Below, in pieces: positions 43,501 through 53,926 of a stretch of DNA of 64,000 nucleotides. Made by a program: the position numbers and the translations under genes. The number at the start of each line of letters is the position of its first letter. Within the stretch, counting starts at the first letter, position 1. The DNA is from Cherax quadricarinatus (Eukaryota; Arthropoda; Malacostraca; Decapoda; Parastacidae), in assembly GCF_038502225.1 (NCBI RefSeq), contig NC_091357.1:7715119-7779118 (forward strand). The letters are read 5' to 3'. The notes beneath the pieces were generated by a model that worked only from the letters and a program-made list of their open reading frames with translations, was not told the origin of the DNA and ran no database searches.

Positions 43501-45715
43501 TTGGGTACTGTAACTGCTGGAGCAAGTACCACTTGGGTACTGTAGCTGCTGGAGCAAGTACCACGTGGTTACGGTAACTGCTGAAGCAAGTACCACTTGG
43601 GTACTGTAGCTGTTGGAGCAAGTACCACTTGGGTGCTGGAGCAAGTACCACTTGGGTGCTGTAGCTGCTGGAGCAAGTACCACTTGGGTACTGTAACTGC
43701 TGGAGCAAGTACCACTTGGGTACTGTAGCTGCTGGAGCAAGTAACACTTGGGTACTGTAGCTGCTGGAGCAAGTACCACTTGGGTGCTGTAATTGCTGGA
43801 GCAAGTACCACTTGGGTACTGTAGCTGCTTGAGCAAGTAGCACTTGGGTACTGCAGCTGCTGGAGCAAGTACCACTTGGGTACTGTAGCTGCTGGAGCAA
43901 GTACCACTTGGGTACTGTAGCTGCTGGAGCAAGTACCACTTGGGTACTGTAGCTGCTGGAGCAAGTACCACTTGGGTACTGTAGCTGCTGGAGCAAGTAC
44001 CACTTGGGTACTGTAGCTGCTGGAGCAAGTACCACTTGGGTACTGTAACTGCTGGAGCAAGTGCCACTTGGGTACTGTAGCTGCTGGAGCAAGTACCACT
44101 TGGGTACTGTAGCTGCTGGAGCAAGTACCACTTGGGTACTGTAGCTGCTGGAGCAAGTACCACTTGGTTACTGTAACTGCTGAAGCAAGTACCACTTGGG
44201 TACTGTAGCTGCTGGAGCAAGTACCACTTGGGTGCTGTAGCTGCTGGAGCAAGTACCACTTGGGTACTGTAACTGCTGGAGCAAGTACCACTTGGGTACT
44301 GTAGCTGCTGGAGCAAGTAGCACTTTGGTGCTGTAGCTGCTGGAGCAAGTACCACTTGGGTACTGTAACTGCTGGAGCAAGTACCACTTGGGTACTGTAA
44401 CTGCTGGAGCAAGTACCACTTGGGTACTGTAACTGCTGGAGCAAGTACCACTTGGGTACTGTAGCTGCTGGAGCAAGTACCACTTGGGTACTGTAACTGC
44501 TGGAGCAAGTACCACTTATGTACTGTAACTGCTGGAGCAAGTACCACTTGGGTACTGTAACTGCTGGATCAAGTAGCATTTGGGTACTGTAACTGCTGGA
44601 GCAAGTACCACTTGGGTACTGTAACTGCTGGAGCAAGTACCACTTGGGTACTGTAGCTGCTGGAGCAAGTACCACTTGGGTACTGTAACTGCTGGAGCAA
44701 GTACCACTTGGGTGCTGTAGCTGCTGGAGCAAGTACCACTTGGGTACTGTAACTGCTGGAGCAAGTACCACTTGGGTACTGTAACTGCTGGAGCAAGTAC
44801 CACTTGGGTACTGTAACTGCTGGAGCAAGTAGCATTTGGGTACTGTAACTGCTGGAGCAAGTACCACTTGGGTACTGTAGCTGCTGGAGCAAGTACCACT
44901 TGGGTACTGCAGCTGCTGGAGCAAATACCACTTGGGTACTGTAGCTGCTGGAGCAAGTACCACTTGGGTACTGTAGCTGCTGGAGCAATTACCACTTGGG
45001 TGCTGTAACTGCTGGAGCAAGTACCGCTTGGGTACTGTAGCTGCTGGAGCAAGTACCACTTGGGTACTGCAGCTGCTGGAGCAAATACCACTTGGGTACT
45101 GTAGCTGCTGGAGCAAGTACCACTTGGGTACTGTAGCTGCTGGAGCAATTACCACTTGGGTGCTGTAACTGCTGGAGCAAGTACCGCTTGGGTACTGTAG
45201 CTGCTGGAGCAAGTACCACTTGGGTACTGTAACTGCTGGAGCAAGTACCACTTGGGTACTGTAACTGCTGGAGCAAGTACCACTTGGGTACTGTAACTGC
45301 TGGAGCAAGTACCACTTGGGTACTGTAACTGCTGGAGCAAGTAGCATTTGGGTACTGTAACTGCTGGAGCAAGTACCACTTGGGTACTGTAGCTGCTGGA
45401 GCAAGTACCACTTGGGTACTGCAGCTGCTGGAGCAAGTACCACTTGGGTACTGTAGCTGCTGGAGCAAGTACCACTTGGGTACTGTAGCTGCTGGAGCAA
45501 GTACCACTTGGGTGCTGTAACTGCTGGAGCAAGTACCACTTGGGTACTGTAGCTGCTGGAGCAAGTACCACTTGGGTACTGTAACTACTGGAGCAAGTAC
45601 CACTTGGGTACTGTAACTGCTGGAGCAAGTACCACTTGGGTACTGTAACTGCTGGAGCAAGTACCACTTGGGTACTGTAGCTGCTGGAGCAAGTAGCATT
45701 TGAGTACAGTGACCA
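40505..45715. repeat. 5.2-kb array of 32-bp units, about 163 copies
   Basis: Unit GGAGCAAGTACCACTTGGGT + ACTGTAGCTGCT. Each unit contains GTACC-ACTTG-GGTAC, a five-base-pair stem with a five-base loop. Variants at the AGCTGC/AGCCGC/AACTGC site and GAG/GAA/AAC site allow phasing. A five-unit (160-bp) higher-order repeat is clear at about 40905-41455 and again near 44890-45210. Minus-strand frames up to 900 codons are a consequence of the stop-free unit in all phases. Confidence 0.97.
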
Positions 45716-45864
45716 CTGGAGTAGCTAACACTGATACAGTGGTATCTGCATTAATCACTTTTTCAGGGTTTTTGTAAAACTATCAACATGGTCAACATTT
45801 CGATGTAAATTCTTAAGGAAGTGCGAGTATACATTTAGACCAGCACAACTTAAGAAATTTTCTG

Positions 45865-46325
45865 AAACTAAAAAAAATAGTAGGGGCACCCTAAATACAC
45901 TAAGAGAAAAACACAGTAAGTGTCCGGGGCTCAAGACTGTTCAACAGCCTCCCACCAGCCATAAGAGGAATTACCAATAGACTCCTGGCTGTCTTCAAGA
46001 GGGAACACTGGACAGATACCTAAAGTCAGTACCCGATCAGCAGGGCTGTGGTTTGTACGTTGGACTACGTGAGATAAGATAAGATTTCGTTCGGATTTTT
46101 AACCCCGGAGGGTTAGCCACCCAGGATAACCCAAGAAAGTCAGTGCGTCATCGAGGACTGTCTAACTTATTTCCATTGGGGTCCTTAATCTTGTCCCCCA
46201 GGATGCGACCCACACAGTAACAGCCAACAGTAACAGCCTGGTTGATCAGGCCCTGATCCGCAGGGAGGACTGGTCAAGGACTGGGCCGCGGGGGCGTTGA
46301 CCCCTGGAACACCCTGCAGGTAGTC
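45865..46325 (+). pseudogene. Main-family LINE 3' fragment with nested SINE
   Basis: 45870-46072 and 46217-46320 together follow the C-terminal part and 3' end of the main LINE (AAGTGTCCGGGGCTCAAGAC; GGGGCGTTGACCCCTGG). They are split by a minus-strand SINE piece at 46073-46216. Frameshifts and stops are present. Confidence 0.75.
46073..46216 (-). mobile_element. Truncated SINE type 2 inserted in LINE
   Basis: Starts with GATAAGATAAGATTTCGTTC (the complement of the SINE tail TCTTATC) and runs through AGTCAGTGCGTCATCGAGGA to GATGCGACCCACAC, matching 47430-47588 in reverse. The tRNA-like head is missing. Confidence 0.8.
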
Positions 46326-46445
46326 ACGTGTTAATTTTTTTTTGTGCGGTAAAATTTCGTACGTCCGCCAGTGGTCACTACTCACCAGTCCTCAAGCTGA
46401 GGATAACAGCGCTTAGCCTGTAAATGAGCCGATTTTTTCTTTCTG

Positions 46446-46958
46446 AGGTAATACGTCTTAGCCCGTAAATGAGCTGAGGTAATACGTCTTAGCCTGTAAA
46501 TAAGATGAGGTAATACGTCTTAGCCTGTAAATGAGCTGAGGTAATACGTCTTAGCCTGTAAATGAGCTGAGGTAATACGTCTTAGCCTGTAAATGAGCTG
46601 AGGTAATACGTCTTAGCCTGTAAATGAGCTGAGGTAATACGTCTTAGCCTGTAAATAAGCTGAGGTAATACGTCTTAGCCTGTAAATGAGCTGAGGTAAT
46701 ACGTCTTAGCCCGTAAATGAGCTGAGGTAATACGTCTTAGCCTGTAAATGAGCTGAGGTAATACGTCTTAGCCCGTAAATGAGCTGAGGTAATACGTCTT
46801 AGCCTGTAAATAAGCTGAGGTAATACGTCTTAGCTTGTAAATGAGCTGAGGTAATACGTCTTAGCCTGTAAATGAGCTGAGGTAATACGTCTTAGCCTGT
46901 AAATGAGCTGAGGTAATACGTCTTAGCCTGTAAATGAGCTGAGGTAGGAGGAAAACCT
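46446..46958. repeat. 31-bp array, about 16 copies
   Basis: Unit GAGGTAATACGTCTTAGCCT + GTAAATGAGCT, with CCT/CCC and ATG/ATA variants. Confidence 0.93.
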
Positions 46959-47099
46959 GTAGCCTGTAAATTCAACGGTGTAAAACAGCACTAGCGAGGT
47001 GATTTGTGGTGGCGTTGGGATGTGCTGATGTCATTGACATTCCGAGAGATGTGTCAGCAGTCCGTTAATATTCTGTTGTAACACTGTCGCCTTAACCTG

Positions 47100-47101
<2 letters not shown>

Positions 47102-47139
<38 letters not shown>
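47102..47139. repeat. (GA)n microsatellite
   Basis: About 17 GA repeats. Confidence 0.95.
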
Positions 47140-47142
<3 letters not shown>

Positions 47143-47285
47143 TTCCAGTAACAAAACCTTGCTGGGTTGCCAGTTGCAGTTGCAAATTTAAACAGATAAA
47201 CATTTTTCTAACGTATTGTCATAGTCTGTTCCATATGGCCGGACTCTGGGAGCTGCAAAACTCTCGGGACTCATCAGAAGTAGAG

Positions 47286-47588
47286 GTGGCCCGGTGGCCT
47301 GGTGGCTAAAGCTCCCGCTTCACACACGGAGGGCCCGGGTTCGATTCCCGGCTGGTGGAAACATTTCGACACGTTTCCTTACACCTGTTGTCCTGTTCAC
47401 CTAGCAGCAAATAGGTACCTGGGTGTTAGTCGACTGGTGTGGGTCGCATCCTGGGGGACAAGATTAAGGACCCCAATGGAAATAAGTTAGACAGTCCTCG
47501 ATGACGCACTGACTTTCTTGGGTTATCCTGGGTGGCTAACCCTCCGGGGATTAAAAATCCGAACGAAATCTTATCTTATCTTATCTTG
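47286..47588 (+). mobile_element. tRNA-derived SINE, type 2
   Basis: tRNA-like head with A-box-like TGGCCTGGTGGC (47295-47306) and B box GGGTTCGATTCCC (47337-47349). The central domain (47397-47467; ATAGGTACCTGGGTGTTAGT) is shared with SINE type 1, but the head and the 3' part (GACAGTCCTCGATGACGCAC, (TCTTA)n tail) are different. The partial copy at 46073-46216 is the same family. Confidence 0.82.
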
Positions 47589-47671
47589 TCATAGGTGTGG
47601 GTGTTACCCACAGTTATTTGTTGACAGTCAGGGGAGTGGGAGTCATGGGCAGGGAGCAGGAGCTAATGTCT

Positions 47672-47932
47672 TACACACAGGACTGGGGTGTCTTACACAC
47701 AGGACTGGGGTGTCTTACACACAGGACTGGGGTGTCTTACACACAGGACTGGGGTGTCTTACACACAGGACTGGGGTGTCTTACATACAGGACTGGGGTG
47801 TCTTACACACAGGACTGGGGTGTCTTACACACAGGACTGGGGTGTCTTACACACAGGACTGGGGTGTCTTACACACAGGACTGGGGTGTCTTACACACAG
47901 GACTTGAGTGTCTTACACACAGGACTGGAGTG
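47672..47932. repeat. 22-bp array, about twelve copies
   Basis: Unit GACTGGGGTGTCTTACACAC + AG, almost invariant; the last two units carry TGAG/GGAG. Confidence 0.95.
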
Positions 47933-48000
47933 TGTCCTTACATTCCAACAGGTACTGGCGTTTTCTAGTTCATTTTCCCCCTGGATGCGATCTCCAACAA

Positions 48001-48780
48001 TCAGTGAGGAGCACTGACGTGGGAGAAAGGTATTGGGTAAGAACTAGGGAAAGGGACAGGAGCTTGAGTTTTACCTGTGACCAGTTTTGGGTGCGTTTCT
48101 ACCCTCGAAGCCCAGCCGAAGTCAACTTCATTGTTGAGGCTGTTGCTCTTGACCAGGTTGAAGAGTCTTGGACCTTGGATGTTGACACATTGCTCTCTTA
48201 TTGTGACCATGGCGCCCCTGCTTCTCACCGGGTGCATTTCTCACTTAACCACCATATCTCTCCCTTCAGAATGTTTTCTTAGTATGTAGAATTAGTAGGT
48301 TTATTTAGGTACAAGTACACACAAATACAGTTACACAAATTATCATACATAAATAACATATCTCCATGGGGAAGTGGAACAGAATTCTTCCTCCGTAAGT
48401 CATGCGGGTCGTAAGAGGTGACTAAAATGCCGGGAGCAAGGGGCTAGTAACCCCTTCTCCTGTATAAATTACTAAATTTAAAAAGAGAAACTTTTTTTTA
48501 GGGGGGGAGCCACCCCCTCGGTAGGATACGGCCGGTTTGTTGAAATAATAAGAAACAACATATGTATGCATTACTTAGGGTAACCCAAAAAAGTTAGAGA
48601 AATTGGGTGACTTCCAGTAGGACCGTTCCCTCCAGTATCTTCCATGTGTACATTGTCAGGAATCTCTTCTTTCCGCCAGAGCACAGTCCATTCCGAGTAC
48701 CGTGAGATATTCCCAGTAATTTAAATGTTTTATTGTCTCTGCGCAGGCAGTAAACTATCTCTGTGTCTTCTCCAGCTCTG
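48001..48780 (-). pseudogene. CR1-like LINE fragment split by other repeats
   Basis: 48120-48245 (minus) reads VRSRGAMVTIREQCVNIQGP then RLFNLVKSNS, and 48594-48760 (minus) reads FLTMYTWKILEG and an upstream NYWE-like part. These are consecutive LINE regions, now separated by about 320 bases holding two other dispersed-repeat pieces (48285-48360, TTTATTTAGGTACAAGTACA; 48370-48545, GGTCGTAAGAGGTGACTAAA). Confidence 0.65.
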
Positions 48781-49258
48781 GTATCTCCTGCCCTGTAATC
48801 TAGACTCCAGAAATAACGAAAAGGCACAATACTGTGACTGGAACGATACACAGATAACCCGTACCTAGGAGAGGAGCTTACGACGACATTTCGGTCCGAT
48901 TTAGACCATTTACAAAGTCACACTAATAGAAAGGAGAGGAGGGAGTATATATAGGCCAGCAGACAGGGACGGGACAAGAGAGGTAGTAGAGGAAGATGAG
49001 AAGTAGTGGTAGAGGCAGTAGCAGTGGAGTCAGTCACAGACTACGAAAGAGGAGCTAGGGGCCCACGAAGGGAAGGAACAAGAACACAGAGGAGGGAAAA
49101 TAATAATAATAGGCAAATACTCGAGATAGAAGAAGAAAGAAAACCCAGTCTTTCTAATCTCAACAACTCTCTCCGTTCCTTAGACATCAAACTTACTTTT
49201 CGCCAGACTAACACTTCGCACCAATCTAGTTCATACCTCTCCCCTCTCTATAGATTCT

Positions 49259-49606
49259 CCTGATGTCTACTCTATTTCTTGTTCCTCCTGTCCTCTTTAG
49301 TACTTTGGAGAAACTGGCCGTTCTCTTTCTGACAAACTCAGGGAGCACAAAAGTAGTGTTAGGCTTGCCTACACCAACAATGCTCTTTTCTGTCATGTCA
49401 GAGATCACAGTCATTCTATTGACTGGTCTTCTGCCCAGACTGCCTACCCCACGTCTAACTTTCACAGTCGCCGTCTGGTTGAATCCTCCCTTATACACAA
49501 CTTTCCTTGTATGAATCTTAGTCCTGGCTTTGTCTCTGTAGATGCCTTCCTCTCCCATTACATTGTAAAATGCTCCAAACTTCAGAACACACATGACTTA
49601 ACCTGA
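49259..49606 (+). pseudogene. GIY-YIG endonuclease remnant of a Penelope-like element
   Basis: The plus frame reads DVYSISCSSCPL, a TAG stop (49298-49300), YFGETGRSLSDKLREHKSSV, then NNALFCHVRDHSHSIDW, RRLVESSLIHN and a stop at 49604-49606. This is the PLE GIY-YIG nuclease layout: Y...C-x-x-C before Y-[IF]-G-E-T-G-R-S, catalytic Arg and R-x-x-EH, a conserved H...H-x-x-x-DW stretch, and the R-x-x-x-ES Glu. The domain cuts target DNA during PLE insertion. The TAG sits just before YFG, so the copy is inactive without readthrough. The RT domain is absent upstream. The minus-strand open frame over the same bases is a shadow. Confidence 0.75.
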
Positions 49607-49744
49607 TTCTTGTTTTCCCTTCTCCCTCTTCCCCTTCCTCTTTCCTCTTCCTCCTTTGAATTTTCTTTCTTCTGCCTTGGGTATTTGTCCATTATTATTA
49701 TTTTCCCCCCTCTGTGTTCTTGTTCCTACCGTTTGTGGGCCCTT

Positions 49745-49868
49745 AGCTCCCTTGTGGGCCCCTAGCTCCCTTGTGGGCCCCTAGCTCCCTTGTGGGCCCC
49801 TAGCTCCCTTGTGGGCCCCTAGCTCCCTTGTGGGCCCCTAGCTCCCTTGTGGGCCCCTAGCTCCCTTG
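49745..49868. repeat. 19-bp array inside PLE right arm
   Basis: About seven copies of CCCTTGTGGGCCCCTAGCT. The left arm has a single equivalent (GAGCTAGGGGCCCACGAAGG, 49052-49071), so the array expanded in one arm only. Confidence 0.92.
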
Positions 49869-50086
49869 CAGTGCTCCTCTTTCTCAGTCTTCGACTGACT
49901 CCACTACTACTGCCTCTACCACTACTTCTCATCTTCAACTACTAACTCTCTTGTCCCGTCCCTGTCTGCTGGCCTATATAAACTCCCTCCTTCTCTCCTT
50001 TGTATTAGTGTGACTTTGTAAATGGTCCAAGTCGGACCGAAACGTTGTGGTAAGCTCCTCTCTCCTATGTGCAGGTTATTTGTGTA

Positions 50087-50290
50087 GACTCCAGAAGTAT
50101 CTCCTGCCTTGTAATCTAGACTCCAGAAGTATCTCCTGCCTTGTAATCTGGACTCCAGAAGTATCTCCTACCTTGTAATCTGGACTCCAGAAGTATCTCC
50201 TGCCTTGTAATCTGGACTCCAGAAGTATCTCCTACCTTGTAATCTGGACTCCAGAAGTATCTCCTACCTTGTAATCTGGACTCCAGAAGT
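50087..50290. repeat. 32-bp array adjoining the PLE
   Basis: About six copies of GACTCCAGAAGTATCTCCTG + CCTTGTAATCTG. A single copy of the same sequence lies left of the PLE at 48779-48812, so the array derives from the PLE's target region. Confidence 0.92.
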
Positions 50291-50524
50291 ATCATTGGTG
50301 TCATTTCTCTTTTGATTTTTTTGGTCGTTTCCATGAATAATGTATAAACAGTGTCGTGTATAATGTATAAATATAATCCATGTTGTATGTATAAAGTTAA
50401 TCCCGGGTAAAATATACAAACTTTGGCAATTTTTTATTACTAATAAAGTCTGAACTTTGCTTCTATGAAAATATCTGGTAAAGTTTGTAAACATCCTGAG
50501 CAATGTTGAGGGAAGTGACTTAAA

Positions 50525-51190
50525 GTGTTGAATCCGTGGGTGTTGGGAAGAGCGGAGGAGAAAGGAAGAGGGAAGGAGAAGAAGAGGGGAGGAGAAAAGG
50601 AAGAGTGGAGGAGAAGAAGAAGAGGGAGGATTAGACAGAAGGGAGGGAAGGAAAAAAATCAATCAATCCTTTTAGACTAAGAGGAAGAGAGAGTGTAAAA
50701 GTGAAAGGAAGGTAGTAATGGCGGAGGAGACCTGTCTTCACCACCAGAGTCTGGCACGTCTTGAGCACCACGTTTCTGCTGATGTTTCCTGTTGCAACGT
50801 AGCAAAGTAATATAGCAAAATAACAAAGGAAAGAGGAGTAGTGTAGAAGGAAGAAGGAAAGAGGAATAAAGAGGGAGAATTGGTAGAAAGTGAAATATAG
50901 GAGGGGATTGGAAGAAGGAAGAGGGGGGGGGAGGAAACGGAGAATAAGGATTGTAAGAAGGAAGAGGGGGAGGGGAATAGTGAATAAGGATTATAAGAAG
51001 GAAGAGAAGATGAAATAGAGGTGAAGAGGAAGAAGAATAAATGGGAGACCGAGACGAAGATAGAAGAATGGGACAGAGGGGATATGATTAAAAAAAAAAA
51101 GGAAAACAGTGAGAGGATAAAATGAGGCTAAGGGTGAGGGAGAAGAGGAGGAGGATAGGAAGGAGGAAGGAGAGTATGAAGAGGATAGGC
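50525..51190. repeat. Purine-rich (GGA/GAA) tract
   Basis: Long stretches of G and A on the plus strand (AGGAGAAGAAGAGGGGAGGA and similar), interrupted at 50700-50820. No consistent period. Confidence 0.85.
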
Positions 51191-51299
51191 AGGGGTGGGA
51201 TAGGTGGGTGCGTCACCCCTCACTGGTAGCTAGGAAGGATGTCATTCATTACAAAGAGGAAATTAGCCACAAGACCAGCTCTGCCTCCCTCTTGTCTTG

Positions 51300-51375
51300 T
51301 TCACGGCGGCGGCGGTGGTGGTGATGGTGGTAGTGGTGGTGATAGTGGTGGTGGTGGTAATGATAGTGGTGGTCT
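51300..51375. repeat. GGTGGT/GATAGT low-complexity tract
   Basis: Imperfect GGC/GGT trinucleotide repeat; His-rich on the minus strand. No gene supported. Confidence 0.9.
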
Positions 51376-51399
51376 AGGGGCATTATAATGATGGGAGTG

Positions 51400-52025
51400 T
51401 CGTGGTAGTGGGGTTGTGGTTGTTGTGTTGGTATTAGTGCTGGTGCATAATGCCTAACAGGTAAGACAGGTAATGTCTTCAAAACTTGAGACATCATAGA
51501 CCCAACCGTAGTAAACAGTCTTCCTATGTAATAGTTTGTTAGGTTAATTTATTATATCATTTATTATATCATTTGATTATATCATGTTACGTTGCATTAG
51601 GTTAGGTTATCTTAGATTAGGTTAGTTAAGCTTAGCTTAGGTTTAATTAGCACTTAGTTTACCCATTGGTGTGAAACTACCACTTCAGTCTGTCACTAGT
51701 TTCAGAGGTGGCTTCCCCTAGGCTTCACAAGACCTTTCAACTCAAGACCACCACCACCACTGCTGTGGTCAGCTCCCCAGCCTCATCTGTGGCTGTAGTC
51801 AGCATCACCAGAAGCAGACAAGGGAAGCACTGCTAAGACACACCCCTAACACGAAGGACTTAGAAACGATCGTTGACGAATAAGCAAAGTACGCATATTT
51901 GGACCAAAAAAAAAAACTATTAATTCACTGATAGTTTTAGCAATAATAGTCGAGTGAATTGAAAGGCGTTGAGGTTAGGTTCTTCAGGATAGTCAGGTCC
52001 CGCAGTATGTCAGTTCCTACGGTGG
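51400..52025. other. Spacer with degenerate TTAGG words
   Basis: 51535-51650 has repeated TTAGGTTA-like words, a possible decayed telomere-like stretch. No gene or clear repeat is seen to 52025. Confidence 0.4.
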
Positions 52026-52029
52026 TCGG

Positions 52030-52588
52030 GGTGTAACTATCCAGGTCATACCATGGTGTACTAGCCAGGTCCTACGATGGTATAACTATCCAGGTCCTCC
52101 GATGGTTTACTAACCAGGTATTACGATGGTGTACTAGCCAGGTACTACGATGGTGTACTAGTCAGGTCCTACGATGGTGTACTAGCCAGGTACTATGATG
52201 GTGTACTAGGCAGGTCCTACGATGGTGTACTAGCTAGGTACTGTGATGGTGTACTAGTCAGGCCCTACGATGGTGTACTAACCAGGTACTACGATGGTGT
52301 ATGATGGTGTATTTGCCGGGTCCTGCGATGGTGTACTAGCCAGGTACTATTATGGTGTACTAGCCAGATCCTACGATGGTGTACTAGCCAGGTCCTACGA
52401 TGGTGTACTAGCCAGGTCCTACGATGGTGTTACTAGCCAGGTCCTACGATGGTATACTAGCAGGTCCTACGATGGTGTACTAGCCAGGTCCTACGATGGT
52501 GTTACTAGCCAGGTCCTACGATGGTGTTACTAGCCAGGTCCTACGATGGTGTACTAGCCAGGTCCTACGATGGTGTTACTAGCCAGGT
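52030..52588. repeat. 24/25-bp array, left part
   Basis: Unit TACGATGGTGTACTAGCCAG + GTCC, with a 25-bp form (GTGTTACTAG). Units at the left end are more diverged (AACCAGGTATT, GTCAGGCCC) and become uniform towards the LINE insertion at 52590. Confidence 0.93.
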
Positions 52589-52589
52589 C

Positions 52590-53926
52590 CTACCTGGAGG
52601 TTATTCCGGGGATCAATGCCCCCGCGGCCCGATCCATGACCATGCCTCCCGGTGGATCAGGGCCTGATCAACTAGGCTGTTACTGCTGGCCGCACGGAGT
52701 CCAACGTACGAGCCACAGCCCGGCTGATCCGGCACTGACTTTAGGTATCTGTCCAGCTCCTTGAAGGCAGCCAGGGGTTTATTGGTAATTCCCCTTATGC
52801 TTGGTGGGAGGCTGTTGAACAGTCTTGGGGCCCCGGGCACTTGTGGTGTTTTCTCTTAGTGTACCAATGGCGCCTCTACTTTTAATTGGGGGTATTTTGC
52901 ATCGCCTGCCCAGTCTTTTACTTTCGTAGGGAGTGATTTCTGTGTGCAGATTTGGGACCATTCCTTCCAGGATTTTCCAAGTGTAGATTATGATACATCT
53001 CTTTTGCGTTCCAACGAGTACAAGTCAAGTGCTTCCAAGCGTTTCCAGTAGTTAAGGTGCTTGACAGAACTTATACGTGCAGTAAAGGATCACTGTACAC
53101 TCTCTAGATCTGCGATTTCACCTGGTTTGAATGAAGATGTTAATGTACAGCAGTATTCCAGCCTAGAGAGAACAAGTGATTTGAAAAGGATCAGCATTGG
53201 CTTGGCATCTCTCGTTTTGAAAGTTCTCATTATCCATCCTATCATTTTCTTTGCACATGCGATCGTGGCACTGTTGTGATCCTTGAAAGTGAGATCCTCA
53301 GACATTACTACTCCCAGGTCCCTTACATTATTTTTCCGCTCTATTGTATGGCCAGAGTCTGTAGTATACTCTGTTCTAGTTATTATCTCCTCCAGTTTTC
53401 CATAACGGAGTAGTTGGAATTTGTCCTCATTGAACATCATATTGTTTACCGTTGCCCACTGGAAAACTTTGTTTATATCTTCTTGGAGGTTAACCGCGTC
53501 CTCAGCAGATGACAGCCTCATGCAGATCCTAGTATCATCCGCAAAGGATGATACGGTGCTGTGGTGTATATCTCTGTCTATGTCTGATATGAGGATGAGG
53601 AATAAGATGGGGGCGAGTACTGTGCCTTGTGGAACAGAGCTCTTCACTATGGCAGCCTCCGATTTAACTCTGTTGACCACTACTCTTTGTGTTCGATTTG
53701 TTAGGAAGTTGAAGATCCATCTCCCCACTTTCCCATTTATTCCTTTAGCACGTATTTTATGGGCTATTACGCCATGATCGCATTTGTCAAATGCTTTTGC
53801 AAAGTCTGTGTATATTACATCTGCATTCTGATTTTCTTCCAGTGCATCCAAGGCCATGTCATAGTGATCCAGTAGTTGTGAGAGGCAGGAGCGACCTGCC
53901 CTGAACCCATGTTGCTCTGGATTGTA
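52590..53926 (-). mobile_element. Young 5'-truncated CR1-like LINE inserted in a minisatellite
   Basis: Minus orientation: the 3' tail (complement TACCTGGAGGTTATTCCGGG) starts at 52591, and the 5' truncation is at about 53926 (GGATTGT). It carries the RT from the segment just before LDHYDMALDALEEN. The 255-codon frame (53090-53857) keeps TDFAKAFDKCDHG, SSVPQGTVLAPILF and FADD, then stops at a TGA within the SVQR segment. A further frameshift breaks the C-terminal part near 52830-52960. Divergence from 16573-19730 is low. Array sequence continues on both sides. Confidence 0.9.
53090..53857 (-). pseudogene. LINE reverse transcriptase fragment with intact RT core
   Basis: 255 open codons cover the RT palm: first catalytic Asp in TDFAKAFDK, the SSVPQGTVLAPILFLILISD motif and FADDTR. 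Truncation removes the endonuclease and RT fingers, and a TGA replaces the AGA codon of the SVQRSF segment. It cannot make a functional protein alone, but its conservation supports recent insertion. Confidence 0.85.

Larger units (their letters stand above)
48813..50086 (+). mobile_element. Penelope-like element remnant with inverted terminal repeats
   Basis: The left arm (48813 to about 49140) is minus-oriented and the right arm (about 49660-50086) plus-oriented. They share, in reverse complement, GAAAYGT, the TATATA segment (48946-48953; 49975-49982), CAGACAGGGACGGGACAAGA and a track rich in GTAGTGGTAGAGGCAGTAG. The interior encodes a GIY-YIG domain at 49259-49606. The RT part of a normal PLE is missing. 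The flanks carry TAGACTCCAGAA on both sides (48801-48812 and 50085-50096), a possible 12-base target duplication. The right arm lacks the outermost ~45 bases of the left. Confidence 0.72.

Noticed and set aside
41845..45539. Frames up to 900 codons on the minus strand
   Set aside because: Tandem 32-bp unit without stops in any minus phase; the residues only restate the repeat.
47295..47355. Functional tRNA gene
   Set aside because: A and B boxes are present, but the sequence continues into a SINE body with a (TCTTA)n tail, and no clean acceptor stem is visible.
49226..49594. 122-codon minus-strand frame over the PLE interior
   Set aside because: Shadow of the GIY-YIG coding stretch on the opposite strand.
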